Counted from the first letter of the stretch, positions 8,762 to 18,246 are shown. The stretch is DNA of 64,000 bases from Pseudohongiella sp. (GCA_013204155.1 JABMOK010000186.1:16210-80209); one strand, 5' to 3'. The notes: a model not told the origin generated them from the sequence alone. Program-made: numbers and translations.

Positions 8762-8928
8762 GCGGAGTCGAGTCTGTGAGTCCCTTTGCGCACAATCAGG
8801 CCATGTTTCTATTCTTCCATTTAGCCAGATTAAGCGAGGACTGTCCGAGCCTTAGGCGAGTTCCGCAGCGCTGGCTAAATGGAAGAATAGATGGCCGTGC
8901 GCAAAGGGACTCACAGACTTGGCTTCGC
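8762..8928 (+). repeat. Hairpin B: 67/58-nt bulged inverted repeat, short loop
   Basis: Left arm 8762-8828 pairs with right arm 8871-8928. Two bulges occur on the left arm only (AATCA and GTTT) and account for the 9-nt length difference. The stem order is a ~32-bp outer stem, a 6-bp GGCCAT/ATGGCC stem, and a 20-bp inner stem ending GCCAG/CTGGC. The 42-nt loop (8829-8870) keeps both loop ends found in the other hairpins but lacks most of the internal module. Confidence 0.88.
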
Positions 8929-8993
8929 GTGCAGGCCACATAAAACCCGAATAAAATCTAACCCGAACTCTAACTCTAACCCCTGTTATTTTT

Positions 8994-10559
8994 CTAGCGT
9001 TGCAACTCGCCGTTGGCCTGGATTAAGAACGGGCCGGGTGTCTCATAACTCTTTTCGAGTAAGCTGCAAAGTTCTTCCGCCGTATCAGCTGTGGCGCCGG
9101 GAACGCCAAAACTCTTCGCCATGTCTACCCAGTTAATCTCAGGATTACCAATATCAAACAGGCTGGCAGCGATTTCGCCTACGTCTGTTACGCCGAGCCG
9201 TGCATATTCAACATTCAGAATATTGTAAGAGCGATTGGCAAAGATAACCGTTGTGATATTGAGTCCTTCCCGGGCCTGAGTCCAGAAGCTCTGGTTGGTA
9301 TAGGCGGCTCCACCATCACCGAGCATAGCCAGCACCGGCCTGTCCGGGCAGGCGAGCGCGGCGCCGGTTGCGCAGGGTCCGCCCTGCCCGATGGCGCCGC
9401 CAGTAAGGCTTAGCCAGGAGTTCGTCGCCGAATTCTGGCAGTAAGGATGAGCGGCATTGCCGCCACCGGAGTCTGTCGCTACGATTACGTTATCGGGCAT
9501 GGTTGCCGCAACCGATTGAATGATGGATCGGGTGTCTAATTCGCCATGGGGTTTTCCAATCTCGACTTTTTCGAATTGGGTAATGGCTGCATTTTCCGCG
9601 CCCAGTCTCTCGGCAAGCCTTGCCAGAGCATCGATGGCGTCTTCTTCGATATAGCTCAGTCTGCTTACCTTGCAGCCTTGCGGAATCAATTGTCCAGGGA
9701 CACCTTGATAGGCAAAGAAGCTGGCCGGGACTTGACCGCCTACGATAATGAGATTTTCGATACCTTCCAGAGTTTTCAAAACTTGCTCAGGAAAATAGGG
9801 CAATCTTTCGACAGCGACGCAGCCCGGACCTCCATCCACTCTGCCGGGAAAAGTGCCAGTCATTAGCCGGCAACCGGTTTTGCTGGCAATCTTGCTGGCG
9901 TAAGCCAGTGCAGCCGGCTCGGTGGCATGATGCTCCAATAACAGCATGTTGTTGCCGCCTTTCTGCAGTAAGGGAGCAATCCTCTGTATTACCTGCTCGT
10001 CGATCTTGCATCGTGTTGGGATGGGATTTGGTGCTGCCGGACCTGAACTGTTACCCCAGGCGGCGTCGGCACCCATAATCAAGGTAGCTATCTGGCCAGT
10101 TGAGCCTGGGCTTTGTCGTAAACTTGCGGTGTAGGCATCGGCGCCATCTTGCGCCAGGGTAGCATTAGTGCTGCTGGATTTAATCCAGCAGGAAAAATTC
10201 CGTGCCAGAGTCTCTATATCTGATGTTAAGGGGGCATCGAAACCGAGGTGAAAATTGGGATGATTGCCAACAATATTAATCATTGGCGAATTCGCACGAC
10301 GAGCGTTGTGTAAATTCGCAATGCCGTTCGCCAGGCCGGGGCCCAGATGAAGCAAGGTGGCAGCCGGCTTGCCAGTCATTCTGGCATAGCCATCGGCAGC
10401 GCCGGTGCAAACACCTTCAAACAGTGCCAGTACTGATTTAATACGTGGAACACTATCGAGCGCTTGTACCAGATGCATTTCCGAAGTGCCAGGATTGGCG
10501 AAGCACAGTTCAACTCCACAATCCGCCAGAGTCTCGATTAATGCCGTTGCACCATTCAT
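8994..10559 (-). CDS. Thiamine-diphosphate-dependent enzyme, acetolactate-synthase-like
   Basis: A 521-residue three-domain ThDP enzyme. The N-terminal PYR domain has the catalytic Glu in LFEGVCTGAADGYARM; the C-terminal PP domain has GDGGAAY...NRSYNIL, the GDG-x(~25)-N Mg/ThDP-binding motif. Relatives include acetolactate synthase large subunits, benzoylformate decarboxylase and similar 2-oxoacid enzymes; the exact substrate is unclear. The start at ATG 10559 is fixed by an AAGGAG nine bases upstream, which would fall inside the longer GTG-initiated frame at 10577. No small regulatory subunit gene is adjacent, which argues against a biosynthetic ilvBN pair. Confidence 0.83.
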   Translation of the reverse strand: MNGATALIETLADCGVELCFANPGTSEMHLVQALDSVPRIKSVLALFEGVCTGAADGYARMTGKPAATLLHLGPGLANGIANLHNARRANSPMINIVGNHPNFHLGFDAPLTSDIETLARNFSCWIKSSSTNATLAQDGADAYTASLRQSPGSTGQIATLIMGADAAWGNSSGPAAPNPIPTRCKIDEQVIQRIAPLLQKGGNNMLLLEHHATEPAALAYASKIASKTGCRLMTGTFPGRVDGGPGCVAVERLPYFPEQVLKTLEGIENLIIVGGQVPASFFAYQGVPGQLIPQGCKVSRLSYIEEDAIDALARLAERLGAENAAITQFEKVEIGKPHGELDTRSIIQSVAATMPDNVIVATDSGGGNAAHPYCQNSATNSWLSLTGGAIGQGGPCATGAALACPDRPVLAMLGDGGAAYTNQSFWTQAREGLNITTVIFANRSYNILNVEYARLGVTDVGEIAASLFDIGNPEINWVDMAKSFGVPGATADTAEELCSLLEKSYETPGPFLIQANGELQR

Positions 10560-10721
10560 GTTATTGTTCTCCTTCACCTTGCTAGGTAAATCAATGCCAG
10601 TTATCGCTTGTCGGTTATGTTATCGAATACTTATGTTGTCGAATGTTTATGCTGTTGAAACGCCGGTTATCATAGCATTTAAATGTTTAAAGGCCGTTAA
10701 ACGCAATCATCAAATTCATCG

Positions 10722-11705
10722 CTAAGTTTCCTCGAGATCAAGCGAGATCATATGAGACTCGGCGTAACGGTCACCAAGTACGTTATCACGGCTAAATATT
10801 TCTCCTGCCCGTTGTAAGTCTTCATCGCTGATAGACAATTCTGCCGCCGCGGCGTTCTCCTCCACATAACTAACATGCTTGGTGCCTGGAATAGGGACAA
10901 AGTTTGAGTCCTGAGCCAACACCCAGGCCAACGCCAATTGTGCTGGCGTGCACTCATTGTCCCTGGCGATTTCCTCGAATTGCTGTAGCAGGCCCAGATT
11001 GTGTTGAAAATTATCGCCGATAAATCGAGGCATAGTCTGTCGCATATCATCCGCGCCCAGCGCGGACATATCCGTGACCGCTCCGGTTAGAAAGGCACGC
11101 CCCAGCGGGCTGAATGGCACGAAGCCAATACCGAGCTCTGCACAGCAATCGAATACTTTGTCTTGTGGTTCCCGCGTCCAGAGAGAATATTCAGATTGGA
11201 CGGCGCAAATTGGGTGTTCCCTGTGGGCTCTTCGAATTGTGCTTGAGGAGCATTCCGACAAACCGATGTAACGAATTTTTCCGGATTTAACAAAATCGGC
11301 CAATGCGCCAACACTGTCTTCAATAGGCACATTGAAATCACGACGATGCAGATAGTAGAGATCGATAACGTCGGTATTAAGCCGGCGTAAGCTTTCCTCG
11401 CAGGTTTTCTTGATATTTTCTGGCGAGCAATCCACCACTCTCGCGCCGTCCTTGTTGACGATGCCGCATTTACTGGCGAGGATGAATTCATTTCGTCTTG
11501 TTGGTAAAACCTCCCCAATAAGCGTTTCGTTATGACCCATGCCGTACAGGCTGGCGGTATCCAGGAAGGTATAGCCGATATCGAGAGCGCGATGCAGGGT
11601 ACGTTCTGACTCCTGTCGGTTGGCTTCACCATAGGACTGAGACATGCTCATGCAGCCCAGCCCCAGCGCCGAAACCCTTAGTTCACCCAGCTGACGTTGT
11701 TTCAT
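10722..11705 (-). CDS. Aldo/keto reductase
   Basis: A 327-residue NADPH-dependent (beta/alpha)8 oxidoreductase. The catalytic tetrad is visible as Asp in FLDTASLYG (~residue 50), Tyr in the same motif, Lys in LASKCG, and His in LYYLHRRD. The C-terminal GTKHVSYVEENAAAAEL matches the NADP-binding region of the YajO/Tas/AKR13-like group. It probably reduces aldehydes or ketones; physiological substrate unknown. It is on the same strand as the ThDP enzyme, 162 bp upstream of it. Confidence 0.88.
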   Translation of the reverse strand: MKQRQLGELRVSALGLGCMSMSQSYGEANRQESERTLHRALDIGYTFLDTASLYGMGHNETLIGEVLPTRRNEFILASKCGIVNKDGARVVDCSPENIKKTCEESLRRLNTDVIDLYYLHRRDFNVPIEDSVGALADFVKSGKIRYIGLSECSSSTIRRAHREHPICAVQSEYSLWTREPQDKVFDCCAELGIGFVPFSPLGRAFLTGAVTDMSALGADDMRQTMPRFIGDNFQHNLGLLQQFEEIARDNECTPAQLALAWVLAQDSNFVPIPGTKHVSYVEENAAAAELSISDEDLQRAGEIFSRDNVLGDRYAESHMISLDLEET

Positions 11706-12471
11706 GCTAATTCTCTTGTAGGCATTGCTTGGTGGCCCGCTTCACAATCAATAGTGCTTCGCAAGCACTGCTTGAGCCCGGAGCCGCGCCTGATCTTAGC
11801 ATGAAAGCGTTATTGCGCCGAAGCGGGGGAATGTGCTCGCCTGTTTCGGCTGCCAAATCTTCATCATCCTGTGCATTCACGCGTTCGTTCAGATTCCATT
11901 CAGGCAACAGTGGTTAATCTCTGTTCCATCGCGGAAACGCTATAGCAGCAGGCAAACCTCGCAACACCCGTTTTACTCTCGCCCATTGCTTCAGCCCAAT
12001 TACCGCAAATCCTCACTTCGATCATGGCGGTTAGAGAGTGGGGATTTTTTATGCCTGACGATTAGGTATTTCAGCAAAATTCGACAGATTATTCAGCCTG
12101 GGCTGTTTCCGGACATTACTGAGCTGGTGGAGACGAAAGCGGTGAAGGGTGGCGAGCTGCGGGATGCAGGTAGAACATTTGCTCCATGCAATTTCTGTAT
12201 TCCCGCCATCCATGGCGCTCAGCTGCCGAGGCCGGGCCTACAGGAGTTTCATCCATTGGCTTCTGATTAAGGCGGCTTGCTTGCAGGCTTCCGCTGGCTG
12301 AATGGCCTTTGCTCACGGGTTCTCTATCGCATAGTTATGCTTCCTCCTCCCTCGTCAGAGATGTCAGTATCGAAATTTCAATTGAGAAAAAGTTCTGATC
12401 GTGGGTAAATATTTGTTAGGATTACGGAATAATTTTCTTAATAAGAATAAATCAAAGCTATTCAGGGAATC
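11706..12471. other. Gene-free interval, 766 bp
   Basis: Between divergent genes. Short ORFs occur on both strands but have no family resemblance, no convincing ribosome sites and overlap each other, so none is called. An inverted repeat followed by TTTT at 12008-12050 (AATCCTCACT pairing with AGTGGGGATT) looks like a weak plus-strand terminator without an obvious upstream gene. AGTGCTT/AAGCACT forms a small hairpin near 11752. A TTGAGA, 18-bp spacer, TAAATA pair near 12382-12411 may be the promoter for the gene at 12472. Confidence 0.4.
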
Positions 12472-13857
12472 ATGATTTTTACCAACTTTAGGTTTTCCAA
12501 CTTGCCAGGTCGAAGTGGGGCAGTCCTTCGTTATTTGTTGTTGGTGATAATGAGCTTTCTGCTGCTCTCCCCACGCCTGGTGGCATTGGAATCTATCGGT
12601 TCCCCGGATCAGTATCCGCTACCTGCCGATATGAGTGGCGTGCATTTCTATCTGATCACCATCGATGTCGGCGATAAGGTGTGGGATAACTTTGGTCATA
12701 CCGCGCTGCGCGTTTTTGATGAGGGCAGCAATACGGATGTGATTTTTAACTGGGGAGGATTTGAACTAAGCGGAGGGGTGGTTTCTTTTTCCTACAATTT
12801 TTTCAAAGGAATAATGGACTATCGCCTCGCTACCAATACCCCCAGTCAGGAATTCGCTACGTATCGCTCCCAGCAGCGAACACTATGGCAGGATCAGATA
12901 AATCTCACAAATCCACAAAAAGAAATATTGTATCGCCGGCTGTTATGGAATCTGGAGCCAGCAAATATTTTTTACCCCTATCACTACTTCTTTGACAACT
13001 GCACCACGCGCGTTCGCGATTATCTCGATGAAGCCCTCTCAGGAAGAATAGCCGCATCGAATACAGGCGTTACCGAAAACACTTTCCGGGATCAAGTTCA
13101 AGAACATTATGAATCCGTGTCCGCGGTGGCTTTTTCTCTCGATATTCTAATGAATAGCAATATTGATCGGCCGATCAGCGAATGGGAAGAAATGTTTCTG
13201 CCATTAAGCTTGCGAGATAGACTCTTGCAAATCGAATCTGATGTTGCAGAGAATGGTGAGCGACAGATGCTGTTGTCAGATTCACAGCTAATAATGGAAT
13301 TTCCTCCACCGGCAATCGAGACAGACGCTTATCAGGTAGCTTCGATTTCCTTGTTAGTGCCGGTTTTGTTTTTATTCTTGATGCTGAAGACAATCCCCAT
13401 GTCCTATTTTGCTACGCATTCTCGATTAGGGCTTAAAGTAGCGGGGTTAAATTTTCGGCTGATGGGTTTTCTTGGTTTGATAACAGCCTTGTTTAGCGGT
13501 ATTTATGGCTTGCTGATGTTGGGGAGTTGGTTCGTATCTGATCATCTGGATCTGCATCATAATGTCAACCTGTTGCTATTCTGGCCAACTGATTTGCTGG
13601 GTATTCTGCTGGCTTTGCGTTGGTTAATTTTTTGTAAACCCTGGCCAATGACACATAATAGTACGCCTTTTATTAACTACTATTTAATGGCGCATGTGAT
13701 TGGCATGTTCGCCTATGTCGGGATTACCTTCATGGAGCTAGCAGAGCAATTTACTCTGGGTATTGCTTTGTATGTTGTGCCGGGGTTTTTCTTGTTCACA
13801 ATACTCATATGGCTGGTAGGGTTTGAGCCGGCGAAACCAAGAATTGTGTTTTTCTGA
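12472..13857 (+). CDS. DUF4105 (Lnb-like) membrane-anchored protein
   Basis: A 461-residue protein. A signal/anchor helix at ~18-38 is followed by a periplasmic domain with the DUF4105 signatures VWDNFGHTALRVF, FNWGGFE and the cysteine motif YHYFFDNCTTRVRDYLDE (~residue 165-182). The C-terminal third (~285-450) has four or five transmembrane helices. DUF4105 resembles papain-like/NlpC cysteine hydrolases (His in FGH, Cys in DNC), so a role in envelope lipid or peptide processing is possible but unproven. Preceded by a weak AGGGA ribosome site. Confidence 0.8.
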   Translation: MIFTNFRFSNLPGRSGAVLRYLLLVIMSFLLLSPRLVALESIGSPDQYPLPADMSGVHFYLITIDVGDKVWDNFGHTALRVFDEGSNTDVIFNWGGFELSGGVVSFSYNFFKGIMDYRLATNTPSQEFATYRSQQRTLWQDQINLTNPQKEILYRRLLWNLEPANIFYPYHYFFDNCTTRVRDYLDEALSGRIAASNTGVTENTFRDQVQEHYESVSAVAFSLDILMNSNIDRPISEWEEMFLPLSLRDRLLQIESDVAENGERQMLLSDSQLIMEFPPPAIETDAYQVASISLLVPVLFLFLMLKTIPMSYFATHSRLGLKVAGLNFRLMGFLGLITALFSGIYGLLMLGSWFVSDHLDLHHNVNLLLFWPTDLLGILLALRWLIFCKPWPMTHNSTPFINYYLMAHVIGMFAYVGITFMELAEQFTLGIALYVVPGFFLFTILIWLVGFEPAKPRIVFF

Positions 13858-14030
13858 ATCTGCCGCGCGGCTCAAACTTTGTCGCAGTGCAGCCCCGAAG
13901 AAGCCAGAGCCATCGGGAGGGAACGAGGTAATCCTTTTGTCTCTGTTGGCATAATTGCCTTGCAGGGGATAGAAGTGGAACTTCGACAGGCCTTGTGCCC
14001 GCTTGGGTAATCGGGGATTAAAACTGGCGC

Positions 14031-14060
14031 AAAAAAAAAGGCCGAATCAAAAATTCGGCC
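14031..14060 (-). terminator. Rho-independent terminator of pal
   Basis: On the minus strand, GGCCGAAT and ATTCGGCC form an 8-bp stem around a short loop, followed by nine Ts (A-tract 14031-14039 on the plus strand). It lies ~95 bp past the pal stop, beyond a tandem repeat. Confidence 0.9.
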
Positions 14061-14079
14061 TAACTTCCAAACTGCTTTA

Positions 14080-14143
14080 ATTCTTACTGCGATCGATTTT
14101 TACTACAATTGATTTTTACTACAATTGATTCTTACTACAATCA
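14080..14143. repeat. Tandem repeat, 16 bp x4
   Basis: Four exact-period units of ATTYTTACTRCRATYR (14080, 14096, 14112, 14128); the two middle copies are identical. It starts 10 bp past the pal stop codon and lies between that stop and the terminator, so it is transcribed as the 3' UTR of pal. Confidence 0.9.
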
Positions 14144-14153
14144 ATTGGGCGCG

Positions 14154-14693
14154 TTAAGGGCTTACGATCTGAACGCGGCGATTTGCCTGGTAGGCCGCTT
14201 CGCTCTGGCCACGCTCGGCGGGTCGTTCTTCGCCGTAGCTGACTGTTTCTATTTGTCTGCGGGCAACGCCATTTACGATTAGATAATTTTCGATGCCTTC
14301 GGCGCGACGCTCACCCAATGCCAGATTATATTCGCGAGTGCCGCGTTCGTCGGCATGACCCTCGAGTCGAATACGCTTGCTGGGATTGGCGGCCAGATCT
14401 TTGGCGTGAACAGTCAGGACGTCGCGATCTGCTGGTCGAAATTCAGATACATCAAAATCGAAATAGAATACGGTGGTGCTCAGGGCGGCCTGGGTCATTC
14501 TCTCTTCAGCCGCGGCAGCGCGCGCCGCCGCTTCAGCGGCCAACTCTTGAGTGCGACGCGTTGTGGCATCTATACCGGATTCGGCCGCAGCGGAGGGTAC
14601 TGCTTCGGCTTCCTCGCTGGTGGAGCTACAGGCGACAACACTAACTAGGGTAAAAATAAGTAAGGCCAATTTGGTGGATTGAATGATTTTCAT
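14154..14693 (-). CDS. pal: Peptidoglycan-associated lipoprotein (Pal/OmpA-like)
   Basis: A 179-residue outer-membrane lipoprotein. The signal peptide ends in the lipobox VVAC near residue 22; an Ala/Glu-rich linker (~35-70) follows; then the OmpA-like domain has FYFDFDVSEFRPADRDVL and RIRLEGHADERGTREYNLALGERRA, containing the Asp and Arg that bind diaminopimelate in peptidoglycan. The start at ATG 14693 is set by AGGAG six bases upstream; the longer frame to 14765 lacks a site. Pal is usually encoded with tolQRAB and cpoB, which are absent here, so it could be a Pal paralogue rather than the Tol partner. Confidence 0.85.
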   Translation of the reverse strand: MKIIQSTKLALLIFTLVSVVACSSTSEEAEAVPSAAAESGIDATTRRTQELAAEAAARAAAAEERMTQAALSTTVFYFDFDVSEFRPADRDVLTVHAKDLAANPSKRIRLEGHADERGTREYNLALGERRAEGIENYLIVNGVARRQIETVSYGEERPAERGQSEAAYQANRRVQIVSP

Positions 14694-15048
14694 GATAGCT
14701 CCTGGGAACTTGTTTGTTGCGAAAATTGTTTGAAAATACAGTATGTTAAAAAGTTTGCGAAGCATACCGTATTTATCGGGGCAAATCTATCGAGTGGGCA
14801 ACAATTGCTGCATCGATTAGTGTTTTATTTAACTGAATAGTCCACTTAATTGAGCTATATCAATTCACCTCGGCCGGGAGCATCCGCCGAACAGTCGCTC
14901 GATTTTTGCTTATCAATACCCCTTATTAGTGATAGTCTTTGCAAGCCTTTTAATTCAGTGTAAAACCTTTCCTGCCAGACAACATCAGGTGTACAGGGTC
15001 GGAACAGCAATACCGCCGGTAACAAATTCGGCTTTGAGGAGATTCCCA
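14694..15048. other. Divergent intergenic region, 355 bp
   Basis: Upstream region of pal (minus) and of the acyl-CoA dehydrogenase operon (plus). It is AT-rich near pal. No clear promoter hexamer pair, operator palindrome or RNA gene could be assigned by eye. Confidence 0.4.
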
Positions 15049-16248
15049 GTGAACGCAGATTTTACTGCCGAAGAACAGACTTTTCAGGACCAAGTAAGAA
15101 CATTCCTGCAAAATGACTTTCCTGCCGAATTGCGCAAGAAGGTGGATGCGGGCATCCGCTTAAGCAAGGAAGAATTGGTGCGCTGGCAGAAAATTCTCTA
15201 CAAAAAGGGTTGGGCTGCGCCAAACTGGCCGGTTGAATACGGTGGCACCGGCTGGAGTCCGACGCAGAAATACATATTTGCCACCGAGATGGGATTAATC
15301 GGCGCACCAGAACCGGTGCCGTTTGGTATGAAGATGGTCGCGCCGGTAATCATGGCTTACGGTTCGGATGAACAAAAACAGCGATTTCTTCCGGATATTA
15401 TTCAGAGTAATGTCTGGTGGTGTCAGGGTTATTCTGAACCCAACGCCGGTTCTGATCTTGCCTAACTCAAGACCTCGGCGGTCAGAGACGGTGATGAGTA
15501 CGTGGTTAATGGCAGTAAAACCTGGAATACCTACGGACAATATGCCGATTGGATCTTCTGCCTGGTGCGCACTGATAACAGTGTCAAAAAGCAGGAAGGT
15601 ATCAGCTTTCTGCTAATCGATATGAAATCGCCAGGTATAACACTGAAGCCGATAGTGCTTCTCGATGGCCACGCGGAAGTCAATGAAGTGTTTTTCGATG
15701 ATGTGCGAGTGCCGGTAAACAACCTTATTGGAGAGGAAAACAAAGGATGGACCTACGCCAAGGTGCTGCTTACCCATGAGCGTACAAATATATCGGGTGT
15801 GCCCAGAGGCAAGCGTCGCCTGGCGGCGTTGAAGAAAACCGCCGGCGAAACGGCAGATGGTTTTGGCAGTAATATGATGGAAAACGCCATGTTCAGGCAT
15901 AAGCTGGCTGAAATTGAAATTGAATTACAGGCGCTTGAATATTCTGAACTGCGCACCTTGGCGGCGTTGAGTGTTGGCAAGGCGCCGGGACCAGAATCCT
16001 CTATCTTGAAAATTGTCGGTACAGAACTGGCGCAAAAAATGGATGAGTTATTCGTTGAGCTTGCTGGTTACAATTGTCTGCCCTTCGTGCCGGAACAATT
16101 CGAGGACGGCTTTCAAGGGGAGCCAATAGGCCCCGGTAACTCTGCGGCGGCCGCTCTGACATATTTTAATAATCGTAAGCTTTCCATATTTGGTGGTTCT
16201 AACGAGATTCAACGCAATATTATAAGCAAAGCGGTCTTGGGCTTATAA
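15049..16248 (+). pseudogene. Acyl-CoA dehydrogenase, large-type subunit, with in-frame TAA
   Basis: Reads as one 399-residue ACAD frame interrupted only by TAA at 15463-15465, after SEPNAGSDLA and before LKTSAVRDGDEYVVNGSK. The paralogue at 40130 has Ser at the equivalent position (GSDLASLGT), so a single TCA to TAA change explains it. The start is GTG 15049 with GAGGAG upstream. Both halves look otherwise intact, which suggests a recent mutation, a sequencing error or suppression. The C-terminal motif is FGGSNEIQ rather than EGT, so the usual catalytic Glu is missing, as in one partner of heteromeric ACADs. The next gene is a second ACAD. Confidence 0.8.
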
Positions 16249-16321
16249 ATCGGCGCTGTAAATCAGCCCCCGGGCATTCCTGAAAACGACAAGCGTTACA
16301 ATTATATCAAGAGGTTTAACA

Positions 16322-17455
16322 GTGGATTTTTCTCATACAGAAGAACAGCAAATGCTACAGGAAAGTGTGCAAAAGTTTGTTCAAAAAAGTTATGACTTTG
16401 ACACTCGCAATCAAATTATCGCTAGTGAAAAAGGCTACAGCGAAGAAAACTGGCAGTTATTTGCCGAATTAGGCTGGCTGACAGTGCCATTCGATGAAGA
16501 AGACGGTGGATTCGGTGGTTCGGTGGTCGATTTGATTGTGATGATGGAAGAATTCGGTAAAGCCATGCTGGTTGAGCCATTTACGCCAACTACGGTTATC
16601 GGCGGCGGATTGATCAGCGCACTGGGTAGTGCAGAACAAAAAGCAGAGTTGTTGCCAAAGATCATGGAAGGGACGTTGCAGCTGGCCTGTGCTTACGCCG
16701 AAGCCGGCAGTCGTTATAATCTGGCGAGTACAAAAACAAGCGCCGAGCTCAAGGGTGATTCGGTAACCCTGAATGGAAGCAAGATTGCCGTGCTTAATGG
16801 ATCCAACGCGCAGAAAATTCTTGTCGTCGCGCGTGAATCAGGCGCCGAAACGGCGCGCGAGGGTGTTTCAGTTTTCATCGTGGATACAGAGGCGGCCGGG
16901 GTATCCATTCGAGCCTATACCAATGTCGATGGCAAGAAAGCGGCTGAAATTAGTCTGCAGGATGTTACCGTTGCGGCAAGTGCCAGATTGGGTGCTGCAG
17001 GCGCCGCCCTGACGGCACTGGAAGCTGTCATCGATCGGGCTACGGTATGCGCATCGGCGGAAGCCGTGGGGGCCATGGAATCCTTGCTACAAAAGACAGT
17101 GGAATACAGCAAAATCCGTAAGCAATTTGGAACTGCCATTGGCACATTTCAGGCGCTACAACATCGAATGGCTGATATGTTCATCGAATGCCAATTGGCT
17201 CGATCTATTGTTATCAGGGCAGCGATGAAACTCGACAGTGCTGAAGAGGCTGTGGAGAAAGCGAAGGCTGTATCGGCGGCCAAGAGTCGGGTAGGCAAAG
17301 CGATTCGAAAAGTCGGTCAGGAGGCAATTCAGATTCATGGCGGTATTGGGATGACAGAGGAGTTGGATGTCGGACATCTATTCAAGCGCATTACCGCCCT
17401 GGATCTTATGTTTGGCAATGGCGACTATCATACTGAACGTTTTGCTGCCCTTTAG
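16322..17455 (+). CDS. Acyl-CoA dehydrogenase, small-type subunit
   Basis: A 377-residue FAD-dependent dehydrogenase. It has the N-terminal helical domain (FSHTEEQQMLQESVQKF), a middle beta domain, and the C-terminal RKQFGTAIGTFQALQHRMADM and IQIHGGIGMTEE motifs. The EGTSEIQ catalytic segment is absent and replaced by FGNGDYHTE, typical of the second member of paired ACADs that form heterotetramers. Start GTG 16322 with AAGAGG upstream. It lies 73 bp after the interrupted partner gene, and both resemble the pair at 40130/41399. Confidence 0.86.
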   Translation: MDFSHTEEQQMLQESVQKFVQKSYDFDTRNQIIASEKGYSEENWQLFAELGWLTVPFDEEDGGFGGSVVDLIVMMEEFGKAMLVEPFTPTTVIGGGLISALGSAEQKAELLPKIMEGTLQLACAYAEAGSRYNLASTKTSAELKGDSVTLNGSKIAVLNGSNAQKILVVARESGAETAREGVSVFIVDTEAAGVSIRAYTNVDGKKAAEISLQDVTVAASARLGAAGAALTALEAVIDRATVCASAEAVGAMESLLQKTVEYSKIRKQFGTAIGTFQALQHRMADMFIECQLARSIVIRAAMKLDSAEEAVEKAKAVSAAKSRVGKAIRKVGQEAIQIHGGIGMTEELDVGHLFKRITALDLMFGNGDYHTERFAAL

Positions 17456-17535
17456 GTCATGGAATTGATCTGCGCTATCGATTCTGGATTCCAGCTTGTT
17501 AGTGGTTCAATGCTAAAAACTCGCGGCTCAATTCT

Positions 17536-18246
17536 ATGAGTGAACTGATATTCATTCGTCATGGGCAAGCCTCATTCGGCGAAGCATCCTATGATAAGCT
17601 GAGCGAGAAAGGTGTCGAGCAGGTTCGGATTCTGGCTCAGCACTGGCAGGAAACTGGCGAGCGATTTGACTGTATATACAGTGGAAATCTATTGCGCCAG
17701 AAAGAAACGGCCAGGGAATTACTCTGTCTGGTAAAAGATAGCCCTCAGCAAGTCACCGAAAATGCATCTTTCAACGAATACAACGCCGAACCACTGATGC
17801 GGATATACTTGCGCGATCATGGTGCGCGAGAAGGATTAGATCCCGTCGATAGAAAGCATTGGAAGGATGAAAAAAAATTCCAGCAAATTATTGAAGCGGC
17901 CACAATGAAATGGATTCGTGGTGAATTAGAGCCGCAAGCACAGGATGAAGGTTTCGAGAGTTGGGCTGACTTCCAGTGTAGAGTGCATTTGGCAATTGAT
18001 GAAATCATGGCAAGGCACAGTAGCAACGCCAAGGTGCTTATTTCTACTTCGGGCGGTGTCGTTGCCACGGCAATGCAAAGAGTATTACAATTTCCGGACG
18101 AACAGGTGATTCGTACAAATTGGATGGTGCACAATAGTTCTGTAACGCGAGTAAAATACGGCCAAGGCAAGCTTTCACTCACCCTGTTTAATAATTTAGC
18201 GCATCTGGAGCGACCGGGTTTGCAGCATATGATCACTTTTCGATGA
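17536..18246 (+). CDS. Histidine phosphatase family protein
   Basis: A 236-residue member of the phosphoglycerate-mutase-like branch. The phosphoryl-acceptor motif FIRHGQASFG is at residues 6-15, a second Arg lies in YSGNLLRQKETA, and the later catalytic region is VLISTSGGVVATAM, where the usual His of the SHGG motif is Thr-Ser. That missing second histidine is odd and may reduce phosphatase activity. It sits in an ACAD-phosphatase-kinase-SDR run on one strand, an arrangement common in acyl-CoA catabolism clusters. Confidence 0.8.
   Translation: MSELIFIRHGQASFGEASYDKLSEKGVEQVRILAQHWQETGERFDCIYSGNLLRQKETARELLCLVKDSPQQVTENASFNEYNAEPLMRIYLRDHGAREGLDPVDRKHWKDEKKFQQIIEAATMKWIRGELEPQAQDEGFESWADFQCRVHLAIDEIMARHSSNAKVLISTSGGVVATAMQRVLQFPDEQVIRTNWMVHNSSVTRVKYGQGKLSLTLFNNLAHLERPGLQHMITFR

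Larger units (their letters stand above)
8284..8965 (+). mobile_element. MITE-like repeat element, copy 1 (composite with two hairpins)
   Basis: This gene-free block is homologous, in inverted orientation, to 48092-48500. Shared parts in order: GAGTCTGAGATATCCC (8291-8306), GAAATATTCTCGGCGCCT (8318-8335), TTATAGAAATGCAAAGACC (~8723), GACCAGCCGTGTTCACTT, the bulged hairpin 8762-8928, and GTGCAGGCCACATAAAACCC (8929-8948). Relative to the other copy, about 310 bp forming hairpin A is present at the GGCGCCT site. The right end has no recognisable terminal inverted repeat. Short ORFs inside are fragments of the fold and not genes. No transposase is encoded, so it is non-autonomous. Confidence 0.8.

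Noticed and set aside
8762-8928. An integron attC site or retron msr/msd
   Set aside because: The hairpin lacks the attC core GTTRRRY/RYYYAAC boxes and the single extrahelical bases of attC (bulges here are 4-5 nt), no integrase is present, and no reverse transcriptase is in the window.
8210-9136. Short ORFs inside and around the repeat block (for example 8655-8855, 8891-9136)
   Set aside because: They lie in the hairpin arms and loop, mirror each other, and lack family resemblance or ribosome sites.
12008-12050. A confident intrinsic terminator
   Set aside because: The stem has a wobble and a 19-nt loop, and no plus-strand gene precedes it; recorded only inside the interval entry.
11729-12316. 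ORFs in the 766 bp gap on both strands
   Set aside because: Mutually overlapping, no conserved motif, no start-site signals; treated as non-coding.
15463-15465. Selenocysteine or pyrrolysine readthrough in the ACAD gene
   Set aside because: The codon is TAA, not TGA or TAG, and the equivalent residue in the paralogue is Ser.
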